Origin: Chloroflexota bacterium
GTDB taxonomy: Bacteria; Chloroflexota; Limnocylindria; Limnocylindrales; CSP1-4
DNA length: 43,093 nt
Direction of reading: 5' to 3'
NCBI GenBank assembly: GCA_003141455.1
Contig: PLMA01000026.1
Coordinates: 74,701 to 117,793, forward strand
The position numbers and the translations under genes were made by a program. Of this stretch, positions 16,194 to 24,187 are shown one piece after another. Positions within the stretch are counted from its first letter, which is position 1; each line of letters starts with the position of its first letter. The notes under the pieces were generated by a model. That model had not been told where the DNA came from. It saw only the letters and a list, made by a program, of their open reading frames with translations, and did no database searches.

Positions 16194-16616
16194 ATGGCCC
16201 AGGCGATTGAGCTTGCGGACGAGCTGGCCGGGTTAGCTCTCTTCGCGGACCTGCCGAATCCCCAGCTCCAGGCGGCGGCCCACGAATTCGAAGAGGCCTG
16301 GTTCGGCGAGGGAGAGCGGATCCTGCGCCAGGGGCTAACCGGCTCGGGGTTCTACGTGATCCTGGATGGCGAGGTCGCCATCCGTGCCGGCGGGCGCGAC
16401 GTTGCCCTGCTCGGGCGCGGCGACTTCTTCGGCGAGGTCTCGGTTCTGCTTGGCGAGCCGCCGTCGGCCGACGTCGTGGCGCTTCACGCAATGCGCTGCC
16501 TGCACCTCGCCGCGCCGGCGGTGCACGAGTTCCTGTTGGACCATCCCTCGGTGATGTACCGGATCCTGCTCGACCAGACGCGGCGACTTCGGAACACGAC
16601 CCGGGCTCGCGGCTGA
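16194..16616 (+). CDS. Second stand-alone cyclic nucleotide-binding-like protein, altered ligand cassette
   Basis: A 140-residue single cNMP-binding-like domain. The cassette GDFFGEVSVLLGEPPSADVV (about 76-95) keeps Glu81, but the Arg that normally contacts the cyclic phosphate is replaced by Ser91. It may therefore bind another ligand or none. ATG 16194 has GGAGGAG five bases upstream; the ORF upstream of it is not conserved-looking. It is the first gene of a plus-strand operon with an FAD oxidoreductase five bases downstream. Fusions of such domains to thioredoxin-reductase-like flavoproteins are known, so this may be the split form of that arrangement. Confidence 0.88.
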   Translation: MAQAIELADELAGLALFADLPNPQLQAAAHEFEEAWFGEGERILRQGLTGSGFYVILDGEVAIRAGGRDVALLGRGDFFGEVSVLLGEPPSADVVALHAMRCLHLAAPAVHEFLLDHPSVMYRILLDQTRRLRNTTRARG

Positions 16617-16621
16617 CGACT

Positions 16622-18208
16622 GTGCCCCCAGACGCTGCCCAAAAAGGCCGCGACGCCCGGCCGTTTCCCCCAGGCGAGTATCCGCTCGTCGTAGTCGGCA
16701 GCGGACCCGGCGGACTGCAGCTGAGCTACACGCTGACGCGGCTCGGCGTCGCCCATGCCGTGATCTCGGCCGACCCGGCACCGGGCGGGATGTTCCGGCG
16801 CTTCCCTTTCTTCCAGCGCCTGCTGAGCTGGACGAAGCCCTACGCGCCTGCCGAACGCGGTACGCGAGCCTACGAGCGGTACGACTGGAACAGCCTTCTG
16901 GCCGAGGAGCCCGAGAATCGAGCCCTGCAGGCCGGCCTGATGGACGGCAGCTCGTACTTCCCGTCGCGGGCCGAGATGGAGCTCAACCTGGCGACCTTCG
17001 CCGAGCGCGCCGGGATCGTGGTCCGCTACGGCTGCCGCTGGGAGGCCACCCGGCGGGAGTCCACCGCCGCCGGCGACCGGTTCGTCCTGGAGACGTCGGA
17101 CGGCGAGTACCGATGCCGCGTGGCCGTCTTCGCGGTCGGCGTCGCCGAGCCCTACGTGCCGCCCACTCCCGGCCTGGAACACGCGCCTCACTACGCGGAG
17201 ACGCGGCCGGCCGAGACCTATGCCGGCAAGCGGGTCTTCATCGTCGGCAAGCAGAACTCCGGATTCGAGCTGGCGAGCGGGTTGCTGCCGTGGGCTCGCG
17301 CCATCGTCCTGGCCTCCCCGAGCCCCGCCAAGCTCTCGGTCGTCAGCCGCTCGTTGGTGGGGATCCGAGCCCGCTACCTCCAACCGTACGAGGATCACGT
17401 GCTCGCCGGCGGAGTGGCCGTCCTGGAAGCCTCGATCGACGGGATAGAGCGGACCGGAGAGGGCGAGACGCTGCGCGTAACCGTCAGGCCATCCGCGGGC
17501 GGGGACGCCGTCACCTTCGAGGTCGACGAGGCGATCGCGGCAACCGGCTTCGTCGCCCCACTGCGGGATCTGCCGGCGCTCGGAGTCGCGACATTCGGCG
17601 CCAGCCGCCTGCCCGCCCAGACACCTTTCTGGGAGAGCGCTACGGTGCCCGGAATCTACTTCGCCGGCACCATCGGCCAGGGGGCCGCGGGGCTCAAGAA
17701 GCACGGCATGCCGGCCAACTCCGGGGCCGTCCACGGGGCCCGCTACAACGCCCGTCTGCTGGGGGAACGGATCGCCGAGAAGCATTTCGGCGTGGTGCGG
17801 GCCGGGCGGCGTTTGGCCGAATCCGAGGTCCTGCCCTTCCTGGTCGAGGAGATCTCTCGAGCGCCGGAGCTGTGGCACCAGCGGGCCTATCTGGCCCGGG
17901 TAGTGAGCTTCGACCCGGACCTGGGCATCTCCGACGCGGGAATCCTGCCACTAGCCCACTTCCTGGATACGGTCGGGTCCGATGCGCTCGCGGCCACGAT
18001 CGAGGCCAACGCCGAGGGCGCGCTCTATCCGGTGATCTACGTCCGCACCTCGGGCCGGACGGAGGAGCACGTCCTGCCCGGTCACCCGCTCCATGACTTC
18101 AGCACAGCCGAGCACCGCCGGGCGCTGGTTTCACTGCTGGCCGAGCTGGGCGCCGCCTCCCACAAGCCCCGAACCGGCGAACCGGCCGGTCGCCACCAGG
18201 GATCCTGA
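16622..18208 (+). CDS. FAD-dependent pyridine-nucleotide oxidoreductase
   Basis: A 528-residue flavoprotein with two Rossmann folds: FAD-binding VVVGSGPGGLQLSY near residue 22 and NAD(P)-type VFIVGKQNSGFELASG near 205, plus an ATGFV segment near 306. It resembles flavin monooxygenases and thioredoxin-reductase-like enzymes, but no redox CxxC was seen. About 130 C-terminal residues extend beyond the core fold. GTG 16622 starts five bases after the cNMP-like gene without its own clear Shine-Dalgarno, so translation is coupled. The DUF2277 gene follows after two bases. The physiological substrate is unknown; the context suggests control by a small ligand. Confidence 0.85.
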   Translation: MPPDAAQKGRDARPFPPGEYPLVVVGSGPGGLQLSYTLTRLGVAHAVISADPAPGGMFRRFPFFQRLLSWTKPYAPAERGTRAYERYDWNSLLAEEPENRALQAGLMDGSSYFPSRAEMELNLATFAERAGIVVRYGCRWEATRRESTAAGDRFVLETSDGEYRCRVAVFAVGVAEPYVPPTPGLEHAPHYAETRPAETYAGKRVFIVGKQNSGFELASGLLPWARAIVLASPSPAKLSVVSRSLVGIRARYLQPYEDHVLAGGVAVLEASIDGIERTGEGETLRVTVRPSAGGDAVTFEVDEAIAATGFVAPLRDLPALGVATFGASRLPAQTPFWESATVPGIYFAGTIGQGAAGLKKHGMPANSGAVHGARYNARLLGERIAEKHFGVVRAGRRLAESEVLPFLVEEISRAPELWHQRAYLARVVSFDPDLGISDAGILPLAHFLDTVGSDALAATIEANAEGALYPVIYVRTSGRTEEHVLPGHPLHDFSTAEHRRALVSLLAELGAASHKPRTGEPAGRHQGS

Positions 18209-18210
18209 GG

Positions 18211-18492
18211 ATGTGTAGATCGATTCAGCCGCTCCACAACTACGAACCGCCCACGAGCGACGAGGAGGTACATGCGGCCGCAATGCAGTACGTCCGTAAG
18301 GTCAGCGGCATGACTCGGCCGGCCACCGTGAACCAGGTAGCCTTCGATCGCGCGGTCGAGACAGTCTCGACGGCGACCCGGCAGCTGCTCCGGGGCCTTA
18401 TCGCCACGAGCCCGCCGCACGACCGGACGATCGAGCGGCAACGGGCGCGCGCCCGTTGGGAACGGCGTCAGACAGGTGCCCTGTCGCGTTAG
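18211..18492 (+). CDS. DUF2277 family protein
   Basis: A 93-residue protein that matches the DUF2277 pattern throughout: it starts MCRSIQPLHNYEPPTSDEEV, continues AAMQYVRKVSGMTRPA and ends in a basic helix. The conserved Cys2 and the ExPPxTDEE-like block are present. No biochemical function is established for the family. It begins two bases after the oxidoreductase stop, so it is the third gene of that operon. Its stop overlaps by four bases the stop of the convergent diguanylate cyclase. Confidence 0.9.
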   Translation: MCRSIQPLHNYEPPTSDEEVHAAAMQYVRKVSGMTRPATVNQVAFDRAVETVSTATRQLLRGLIATSPPHDRTIERQRARARWERRQTGALSR

Positions 18493-20024
18493 GGCGTGCT
18501 GCCGCGACGGGATGTCTCGGTGCGGTTCCCGCCCAACTGCTTGGCGCGATAGAGGGCGGCGTCGGCCGCCGCAACAAGCGTGGCGCCGGTGAGCCCCTCG
18601 ATGGGATGGCAGGCCACACCGGCACTTGCGGTGAGCGTGGATGCCGCGACCAGGGCGAGTTCCGTGATCGCATCCCGGATGCGGTCGGCGACTTGAACTG
18701 CCGGCTGGACTGCCGTCCGCGGGATCAGAATCGCGAACTCATCGCCTCCGTAGCGGAAGGATAGATCCCGATCCCGGACCACCGAGCCAATTGCCTTGCC
18801 GACGGCCTTCAACACCCTGTCGCCCGCCTGGTGGCCGTACTGATCGTTGTAGTCTTTGAAGCCGTCCAGGTCCACCATGATCAGGGCGCAGGGCTGCGCC
18901 GCGGGGTTGGCCACCAGAGCGCCGAGACGTTCGTCGAAGGCGCCGCGGTTGTGCAGGCCGGTGAGCGAGTCGGTCTCGGCGCGGTTCCGCACCGCACGAT
19001 GAATCTCCGCATTCTGGATAGCAATGGATGCCTGACCGGCGAAGAGCCGCACCAGTTCGAAGTCGCCGGGACTGAAATGCGCCTCGCCTCTGCCCATCCT
19101 GCCGACGTTGAGTGTGCCCGCGACCTCGCCTCGAACCAGGAGCGGGACGACGATGAGGGATTCGGGCTCGTCGGGGGTGCCTGGGATCGTGGCGGCGCGC
19201 TGATCGAGAAGGATGTCGTTAACGCACTGGGCCTCCCCATGCGCGATTACCCACCCCGTGACCCCTGTCTCGAGCGGGAACGTCGTGCTCAGGATGAGCT
19301 TGGCGAAGCGGTCGCGCGCCACCATGGGCTTCACCACGCCGGCGCGGCGATCGACCCGGTAGATCGTAAGGTTGTCATACGGAAGGACCTGTTTCAGCGA
19401 GTCGGCGATGAGACCCAGCACACCCTCCGGATCCAGCGTCGAGAGGAGCAGCTCACTGATCTCCAGAAGCTTGCGCTGGCTCGCCAGAACGTGCTGCGCA
19501 CTCTCAGTCGCCAACCACCAGCGATCGCTCGCCCACCAGACCAGGCCGTATGTGAACGCCAGCACCACGCCCGATTCGAATAGCGGCCGTGGCCAGTTCA
19601 CCACGTCGACGAGGCTTTTCATCCCGCCGTACAGGTAGGCGGCCGCCTCGCCGGCAATGCTCGCCGCGAGGGCGATGATGAACACGGCCGCGAGGGGCCG
19701 ACCGCGGTGCTTGGGAAGGGTCAGCACCGCACCCGCAATCGGCAGAATCGCGGCGTCGTCCAGGCCGTCGGGCAGCAGAGCGCCGGCCACGATTCCCAGC
19801 AGCATCAGCACGCCCCCGGCAATGTCGAGGCCGTAACCCAGACTGCCTCGGCGAATGAGGATGGCCGCGGCCACCAGCGTCGCGCCACATCCGACGGTGA
19901 CGACGAGGCGGCCGGGCATCTGGGCACCGGGACTGGCGACGAACTCCTCGAGCATCAGGAGGACGGTGGCCAGCGCGAAGGCGGCAACCAGCAGGCTGAG
20001 CATGCGCGTGTGGCCCGAACTCAC
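18489..20024 (-). CDS. Membrane GAF-GGDEF diguanylate cyclase
   Basis: A 511-residue protein predicted to make c-di-GMP. About six hydrophobic segments occupy residues 8-165, a GAF sensor lies at about 195-340 and a GGDEF domain at about 345-505. The active-site motif is intact (GGDEF at 426-430), and an RxxD inhibitory site (R417-D420) lies exactly five residues before it, so product feedback is expected. The start used is GTG 20022-20024; ATG 20001-20003 is an alternative. The gene is monocistronic and ends head-to-head with the DUF2277 gene. A c-di-GMP producer close to a Tad pilus and polysaccharide genes fits control of surface attachment, but this is inference. Confidence 0.92.
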   Translation of the reverse strand: MSSGHTRMLSLLVAAFALATVLLMLEEFVASPGAQMPGRLVVTVGCGATLVAAAILIRRGSLGYGLDIAGGVLMLLGIVAGALLPDGLDDAAILPIAGAVLTLPKHRGRPLAAVFIIALAASIAGEAAAYLYGGMKSLVDVVNWPRPLFESGVVLAFTYGLVWWASDRWWLATESAQHVLASQRKLLEISELLLSTLDPEGVLGLIADSLKQVLPYDNLTIYRVDRRAGVVKPMVARDRFAKLILSTTFPLETGVTGWVIAHGEAQCVNDILLDQRAATIPGTPDEPESLIVVPLLVRGEVAGTLNVGRMGRGEAHFSPGDFELVRLFAGQASIAIQNAEIHRAVRNRAETDSLTGLHNRGAFDERLGALVANPAAQPCALIMVDLDGFKDYNDQYGHQAGDRVLKAVGKAIGSVVRDRDLSFRYGGDEFAILIPRTAVQPAVQVADRIRDAITELALVAASTLTASAGVACHPIEGLTGATLVAAADAALYRAKQLGGNRTETSRRGSTP

Positions 20025-20179
20025 CCCAGACCCCTACCCCTTCAGGTTCTCTCGACCACTGGGCCAAACGGGCGCGTCTATGCAGAACCCGTCTCCTTCA
20101 CTTGATAGGCCATATAGGCTCCAAGGCAACTAGCCCATAAGTCCCACGGGGCATAGGACCTGCCTTCGACAGGCACGCG

Positions 20180-21148
20180 TCAGCCGGCGGCGGCGTCTGC
20201 CAGCCGCGACGCAGCCAGTGTCACGCGGTGCGTCAGAAGGGCATCTTCGTACGGGGACCGGATCCTGTTCGGCTTGCCCTGTACCGCGTCGATGAAGGCC
20301 CGATCCTGGAGCTCGTAGGGCGTGTTGAACGTGGACTGCGGCTGATAGATGGCCGTCTGCGAGCCGCGGCGGATGGCTAGCCGATGATCCAGCACCTCCA
20401 ACGTCAGGCCCAGCCCGTCCGACACCGTCTCGAGGCCCACCCCGTGCGGGCCATCCAGCAGGCACGTGGTCTCGATCGATCCGATGGCACCCGAGGCGAA
20501 TCGCAGGGATGTCTGCGTGACGTCGAGGATGTCGCTTTCCGGGTAAGCCGGCCGAACGACTCGACGCCCGGCCGCCGCGATCGGCTCCATCTCGCCCGCG
20601 AGATAGCGCGCCAGATCGAAGATATGCGTCGCTTGCTCCACGATCTGGCCACCCGACTGATCCTTGCGAGTCCACCAGCTCATCCCGGGCGTGTCGCCGA
20701 GCCAGGAGCCCATCACCATCTGCGGCGGGTGGCTCTCCAGGAGTCCGCGCGCTCGATCAACAACCTCCAGATATCGCCATTGGTAGCCGACGCAGGAGAC
20801 GATGCCGGCCTGGCGGATCCGCTCGGCGATCCGCTGCGGGACCTCGTCGTCCAACCCGAGAGGCTTCTCGACGAAGAGGCCGATGCCGCGGTCGACGGCG
20901 GCCAGCTCGGGTTCGCCGTGCCCGTCCGGTGTCACGCAGATGAAGACCGCATCGAGCCCGGCCTCCTCGAGCATGGATCGGTAGTCCGAGTACACGCGGG
21001 CACCGGCCGACTCGGCAAGCCGGCCCGCCGACTCCGGACTGCGTGAAGCGACGGCAACCACTTGGACGTCGTCGAAGGCCGCCAGGGCGCGCAGGTGCAC
21101 CCGGGCGATTGCCCCGGCTCCGATGAACCCGACCCGTGTGGCGGTCAC
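20180..21148 (-). CDS. Gfo/Idh/MocA family NAD(P)-dependent oxidoreductase
   Basis: A 322-residue sugar-type dehydrogenase. The N-terminal Rossmann motif is GFIGAGAIARVH, the catalytic-lysine motif is VEKPLG (Lys95), and GYQWRY and HIFDLARYL follow in the substrate domain. It probably oxidises or reduces a sugar, inositol or related polyol. The ORF is open from 21226, but GTG 21146-21148 is preferred: GGAGGTG lies four bases upstream and the protein then begins directly at the nucleotide-binding strand. The gene stands alone and is divergent from the cold-shock gene. Confidence 0.9.
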   Translation of the reverse strand: MTATRVGFIGAGAIARVHLRALAAFDDVQVVAVASRSPESAGRLAESAGARVYSDYRSMLEEAGLDAVFICVTPDGHGEPELAAVDRGIGLFVEKPLGLDDEVPQRIAERIRQAGIVSCVGYQWRYLEVVDRARGLLESHPPQMVMGSWLGDTPGMSWWTRKDQSGGQIVEQATHIFDLARYLAGEMEPIAAAGRRVVRPAYPESDILDVTQTSLRFASGAIGSIETTCLLDGPHGVGLETVSDGLGLTLEVLDHRLAIRRGSQTAIYQPQSTFNTPYELQDRAFIDAVQGKPNRIRSPYEDALLTHRVTLAASRLADAAAG

Positions 21149-21259
21149 CTCGCACCTCCATCGATCTCTCCCAGCGCCTGCCTCCAGGCGCCCGGCACCA
21201 ATCGTCCCACACCACACCGGCGACATTCGTCGTCAACGTCCTGACCAACGGTCTCTTCT

Positions 21260-21282
21260 CGACCGTCAATTGGCAACGGTCG
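21260..21282. promoter_or_regulatory. Inverted repeat upstream of the cold-shock gene
   Basis: CGACCGT (21260-21266) and ACGGTCG (21276-21282) form a perfect dyad with a 9-nt spacer. It lies in the 260-base divergent region between the Gfo/Idh/MocA and cold-shock genes. A TAGGAT box (21302-21307) is 19 bases further on, and a third copy of CAACGGTC lies at about 21246. The spacing suits a dimeric repressor site. Confidence 0.4.
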
Positions 21283-21408
21283 CGCCATTGAACATCCGTG
21301 CTAGGATGGTCGTTCGCCACAATCCGTAGCGATGCTCCGCGTGGTCGACCCCCTTCTCGAAGGACCGTGCGTCTGCACTCCTGGTTCGGGAAGTCTTGGG
21401 AGGTCGTC

Positions 21409-21612
21409 GTGACCACCGGAACAATCAAGAAGATCGTCGCGGATCGCGGCTTCGGTTTCATCGCCGCCGAGGACGCGAAAGAGTACTTCTTCCATCGCGG
21501 CGGAGTCGACTCCTCGACCGACTTCGACAGTCTCGTCGGCGGCGAGCACGTCCAGTTCGAGATCGAAGCCAGCGTCAAGGGCCCGCGCGCCACGCAGGTC
21601 CGGGTTGTCTAG
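21409..21612 (+). CDS. Cold-shock domain protein (CspA-like)
   Basis: A 67-residue single cold-shock domain that should bind single-stranded RNA/DNA. RNP1 is recognisable as GFGFI and RNP2 as YFFHRG; the domain begins TTGTIKKIVADRGFGF. GTG 21409 has GGGAGG at about 21398-21403, and the upstream extension of the ORF is unrelated to the family. The leader from the presumed promoter near 21302 is about 100 bases, as is common for csp genes whose mRNA structure is temperature sensitive; no specific structure is claimed. Confidence 0.93.
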   Translation: MTTGTIKKIVADRGFGFIAAEDAKEYFFHRGGVDSSTDFDSLVGGEHVQFEIEASVKGPRATQVRVV

Positions 21613-21894
21613 CGGGTAACGGGTCGACTCGTCCGGCGGACGGGTCGCCCACGTTCGCTCGGGGGATGAATCGGCATGACCCTCGGAGGCAGGCGTCGGG
21701 CAGCCTTCCGGCGCTCCATTTACCCGGGCATCTCGAACCACGATGCCCAGGCTCCGCAATCGTCTGCGGCTCGCGACGTGCAGCGGTGGCCCGCCGGGCG
21801 GGACTTCCGCTAGCCCCCGCTGACTCGTCCCTTGGGCCAGATCTTGGCGATCTGAGAGGTGGGGACTATCGTAGGTGTTTTGGAGCTTGAGTCC

Positions 21895-23064
21895 ATGCCG
21901 AGAACGGCCTTCGCGTCCACGTACGCCCCGCGCCGATGCGGAATCGCCACGTTTACGCACGATCTGGCGACAGCCGTTGGCGACCGCGAGATCGTCGCCC
22001 TTCACCCGCACGACGAGGCCGGCACGTACCCTCCGGAGGTCCGGCATCGCGTCCGTCGCGACGTCCTGGCCGACTACCGGATTGCCGCCGAAAAGCTCAA
22101 TGCCGGGAGCGTGAGCGTCGTCTCGATCCAGCACGAATACGGGATCTGGGGCGGGCGGGACGGCGAGTACGTCCTGGACTTCGTCCGCGCTCTGCAGATA
22201 CCGGCCGTCACCACGCTGCACACGATTCTCCGACACCCCACGCCGCACCAGCGGTACGTCCTGACCAGGCTGATCTGCCGGTCTGAAGCCAGCGTGGTGA
22301 TGTCGAGGTCCGCGGCGGATCTCCTCGCCAGGATCTATGGTGTCGATCCCGGGCGGGTGGACATAATCCCCCATGGCGTGCCGGACTTGCCGCTCGTCCA
22401 TCCCGACTCGGTCAAGCCGCAGCTCGGCATCCAGGGCGGACCCGTAATCCTGAGCTTTGGGTTGCTGGGCCCCGGGAAGGGCCTGGAATCGGTGATCGCG
22501 GCAATGCCCGCGGTCCTGGCTGCGGTGCCGAGTGCGAGATACGTCATCGTCGGCGCGACCCATCCGGATCTCGTATGCCGCGAAGGCGAAGCCTATCGGC
22601 GCGGCCTCCAAACGCGGGCCGCCGCGCTGGGCGTGGCGGAGCGGGTCCAGTTCGTGGACCGTTTCGTAGGCAAGGCCGAACTCGGGGCCTGGCTGATGGC
22701 AGCAGACATCTTCGTGACGCCATACCCCAACCTCGAGCAGGTCGTCTCCGGCACCCTCGCCTACGCGATGAGCGCCGGTCGGGCAGTGGTCTCGACGCCG
22801 TATACGTACGCGACCGAGCTTCTGGGCAATGGACGCGGGAGGCTCGTGGAGCCGGGCTCGCCGGTCGCGCTCGCTCGAGCATTCATCGAACTCCTGAACG
22901 ATGACGAGCAGCGGCTGGCTCTCGGGCAGCGGGCCTACAAGTACACTCGATCGATGGTCTGGCCTCAGGTGGGCGCCCAGTACCGGCGTCTCTTCGAGCG
23001 CGTCGCCACCAGGGCGGTGGCGGCAGTCGACGACGCCAGCGCCGTCGGTGCCCTCCTTGTCTGA
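21895..23064 (+). CDS. GT4-family glycosyltransferase
   Basis: A 389-residue GT-B glycosyltransferase. The N-terminus FASTYAPRRCGIATFTHDLA is typical of one GT4 subgroup. The C-terminal donor-binding half includes FGLLGPGKG, the segment FVTPYPNLEQVVSGTLAYAM and TPYTYATELL. An in-frame GTG at 21859 exists, but ATG 21895 matches the family start. The stop at 23064 overlaps the next gene. With the following two genes it forms a conserved-looking GT4 / alpha-toroid / GH130 set for a mannose-type glycan, by analogy to GH130 loci. About 280 bases before it (21613-21894) hold no recognisable gene. Confidence 0.88.
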   Translation: MPRTAFASTYAPRRCGIATFTHDLATAVGDREIVALHPHDEAGTYPPEVRHRVRRDVLADYRIAAEKLNAGSVSVVSIQHEYGIWGGRDGEYVLDFVRALQIPAVTTLHTILRHPTPHQRYVLTRLICRSEASVVMSRSAADLLARIYGVDPGRVDIIPHGVPDLPLVHPDSVKPQLGIQGGPVILSFGLLGPGKGLESVIAAMPAVLAAVPSARYVIVGATHPDLVCREGEAYRRGLQTRAAALGVAERVQFVDRFVGKAELGAWLMAADIFVTPYPNLEQVVSGTLAYAMSAGRAVVSTPYTYATELLGNGRGRLVEPGSPVALARAFIELLNDDEQRLALGQRAYKYTRSMVWPQVGAQYRRLFERVATRAVAAVDDASAVGALLV

Positions 23065-24187
23065 GCCGTCGATCCTGCCGGCACCGCTGTATCCGGTCAG
23101 CCGGCATCACCTGGATCTCTTGAGCAGCGAGCTCGGGGTCTGGCAGCATGCGTCCCTGGAGCGCCCGGATCCGGCCTTTGGCTACTGCACGGACGACGTC
23201 TCTCGTGCCCTCAACGTGGACCTGCTGCACTCGCGAGAGTTGGGCTGGGGCGCCGTCTCGGCGAGCGTCGGACGCCACCTGACATTCATGGAGCAGGCGG
23301 CGGGCGCGCCCGGACGCCGATTCCGCAACTTCCGTGCCGCCGACGGGGCCTGGCTGGAGGTCGAGGGATCGGAGGATTGCCACGGGCGTGCGATGGCGAG
23401 CCTCGCCTTCACCATGAACCGCGCTCCGGATCCTTCGATTCGCGAAGCCGCCCGAGGCCTGTTCGAGCGAGCGTTGCCCGCGGCCCGATCGCTGCGCGCC
23501 CTCCGAGCAAGCGCTTCCGCCCTGCTGGCCTGCGACGGCGCGATCGACGCCGGCGTGGGAGCCGGCGCGGAGGCAGCGTTCGGGGAGTTTGCGGGGCGCC
23601 TCGCCGAAGCGTTCCGGGACGCTTCATCCGCGCCTGATTGGCGGTGGCCGGAGGCTACACTGACCTACGAAAACGGCCTGCTACCGCGCGCCCTGATCGT
23701 CGCCGGACGGCGCCTCGGGGACGCCACGATGACCCTTGGAGGTTGCCTCGTGCTGGACTGGTTGATTGAGGCACAGACGAGCCCGAGCGGCACGTTCTCC
23801 CCGGTGGGCAATAAGGGGTGGTGGTCCAGGGGGAGCGCCAAGAGCCAGTTCGACCAGCAGCCGATCGAGGCGATGGCCCTGCTTCTTGCCGCTGAAACCG
23901 CTCTCGCGGCCACCGGCGACGATCGGTACAGGAGTGCCGCCGAGATGACTTACGGCTGGTTCCTTGGCGCAAACGATGGCGGTGCATCGGTCGCGATCCC
24001 ACTCACCGGGGCCTGTTGCGACGGGCTCACGCCGATAGGCCTCAATCGGAACCAGGGAGCGGAGTCGACGCTGGCCTGGCTGACGGCGCTCGAGCACATG
24101 CGTGTCTTGCGGGCCGCCGATGCGGGCGTCGCCGTGGCGGCCGCCCCCGCCTGGGCCGAGGGTTCGGCCACCGGCTCGCGGTCATGA
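23048..24187 (+). CDS. Six-hairpin (alpha/alpha-toroid) glycosidase-like protein of a GH130 locus
   Basis: A 379-residue, mostly helical protein. Motifs FGYCTDDVSRALNVD, a central WPEATLTYENGLLPRALI and WWSRGSAKSQFDQQPIEAMA resemble the toroid proteins found beside GH130 enzymes, where TYxxDDNARAL-like and YDQQPVEA-like segments recur. The precise reaction is not established. GTG 23048 (or TTG 23057) starts inside the end of the GT4 gene, without a Shine-Dalgarno, implying coupling. Its own stop overlaps the GH130 start as ATGA. An ORF extension to 22901 is only overlap with the GT4 frame. Confidence 0.75.
   Translation: MPSLSEPSILPAPLYPVSRHHLDLLSSELGVWQHASLERPDPAFGYCTDDVSRALNVDLLHSRELGWGAVSASVGRHLTFMEQAAGAPGRRFRNFRAADGAWLEVEGSEDCHGRAMASLAFTMNRAPDPSIREAARGLFERALPAARSLRALRASASALLACDGAIDAGVGAGAEAAFGEFAGRLAEAFRDASSAPDWRWPEATLTYENGLLPRALIVAGRRLGDATMTLGGCLVLDWLIEAQTSPSGTFSPVGNKGWWSRGSAKSQFDQQPIEAMALLLAAETALAATGDDRYRSAAEMTYGWFLGANDGGASVAIPLTGACCDGLTPIGLNRNQGAESTLAWLTALEHMRVLRAADAGVAVAAAPAWAEGSATGSRS

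Noticed and set aside
16484-17878. A 464-codon minus-strand frame opposite the FAD oxidoreductase
   Set aside because: It is fully antisense to a gene with unmistakable dinucleotide-binding motifs and has no recognisable domain or ribosome-binding site.
21301-22611. A 436-codon minus-strand frame opposite the cold-shock and GT4 genes
   Set aside because: It is antisense to two well-supported genes, with charged low-complexity composition and no start signal.
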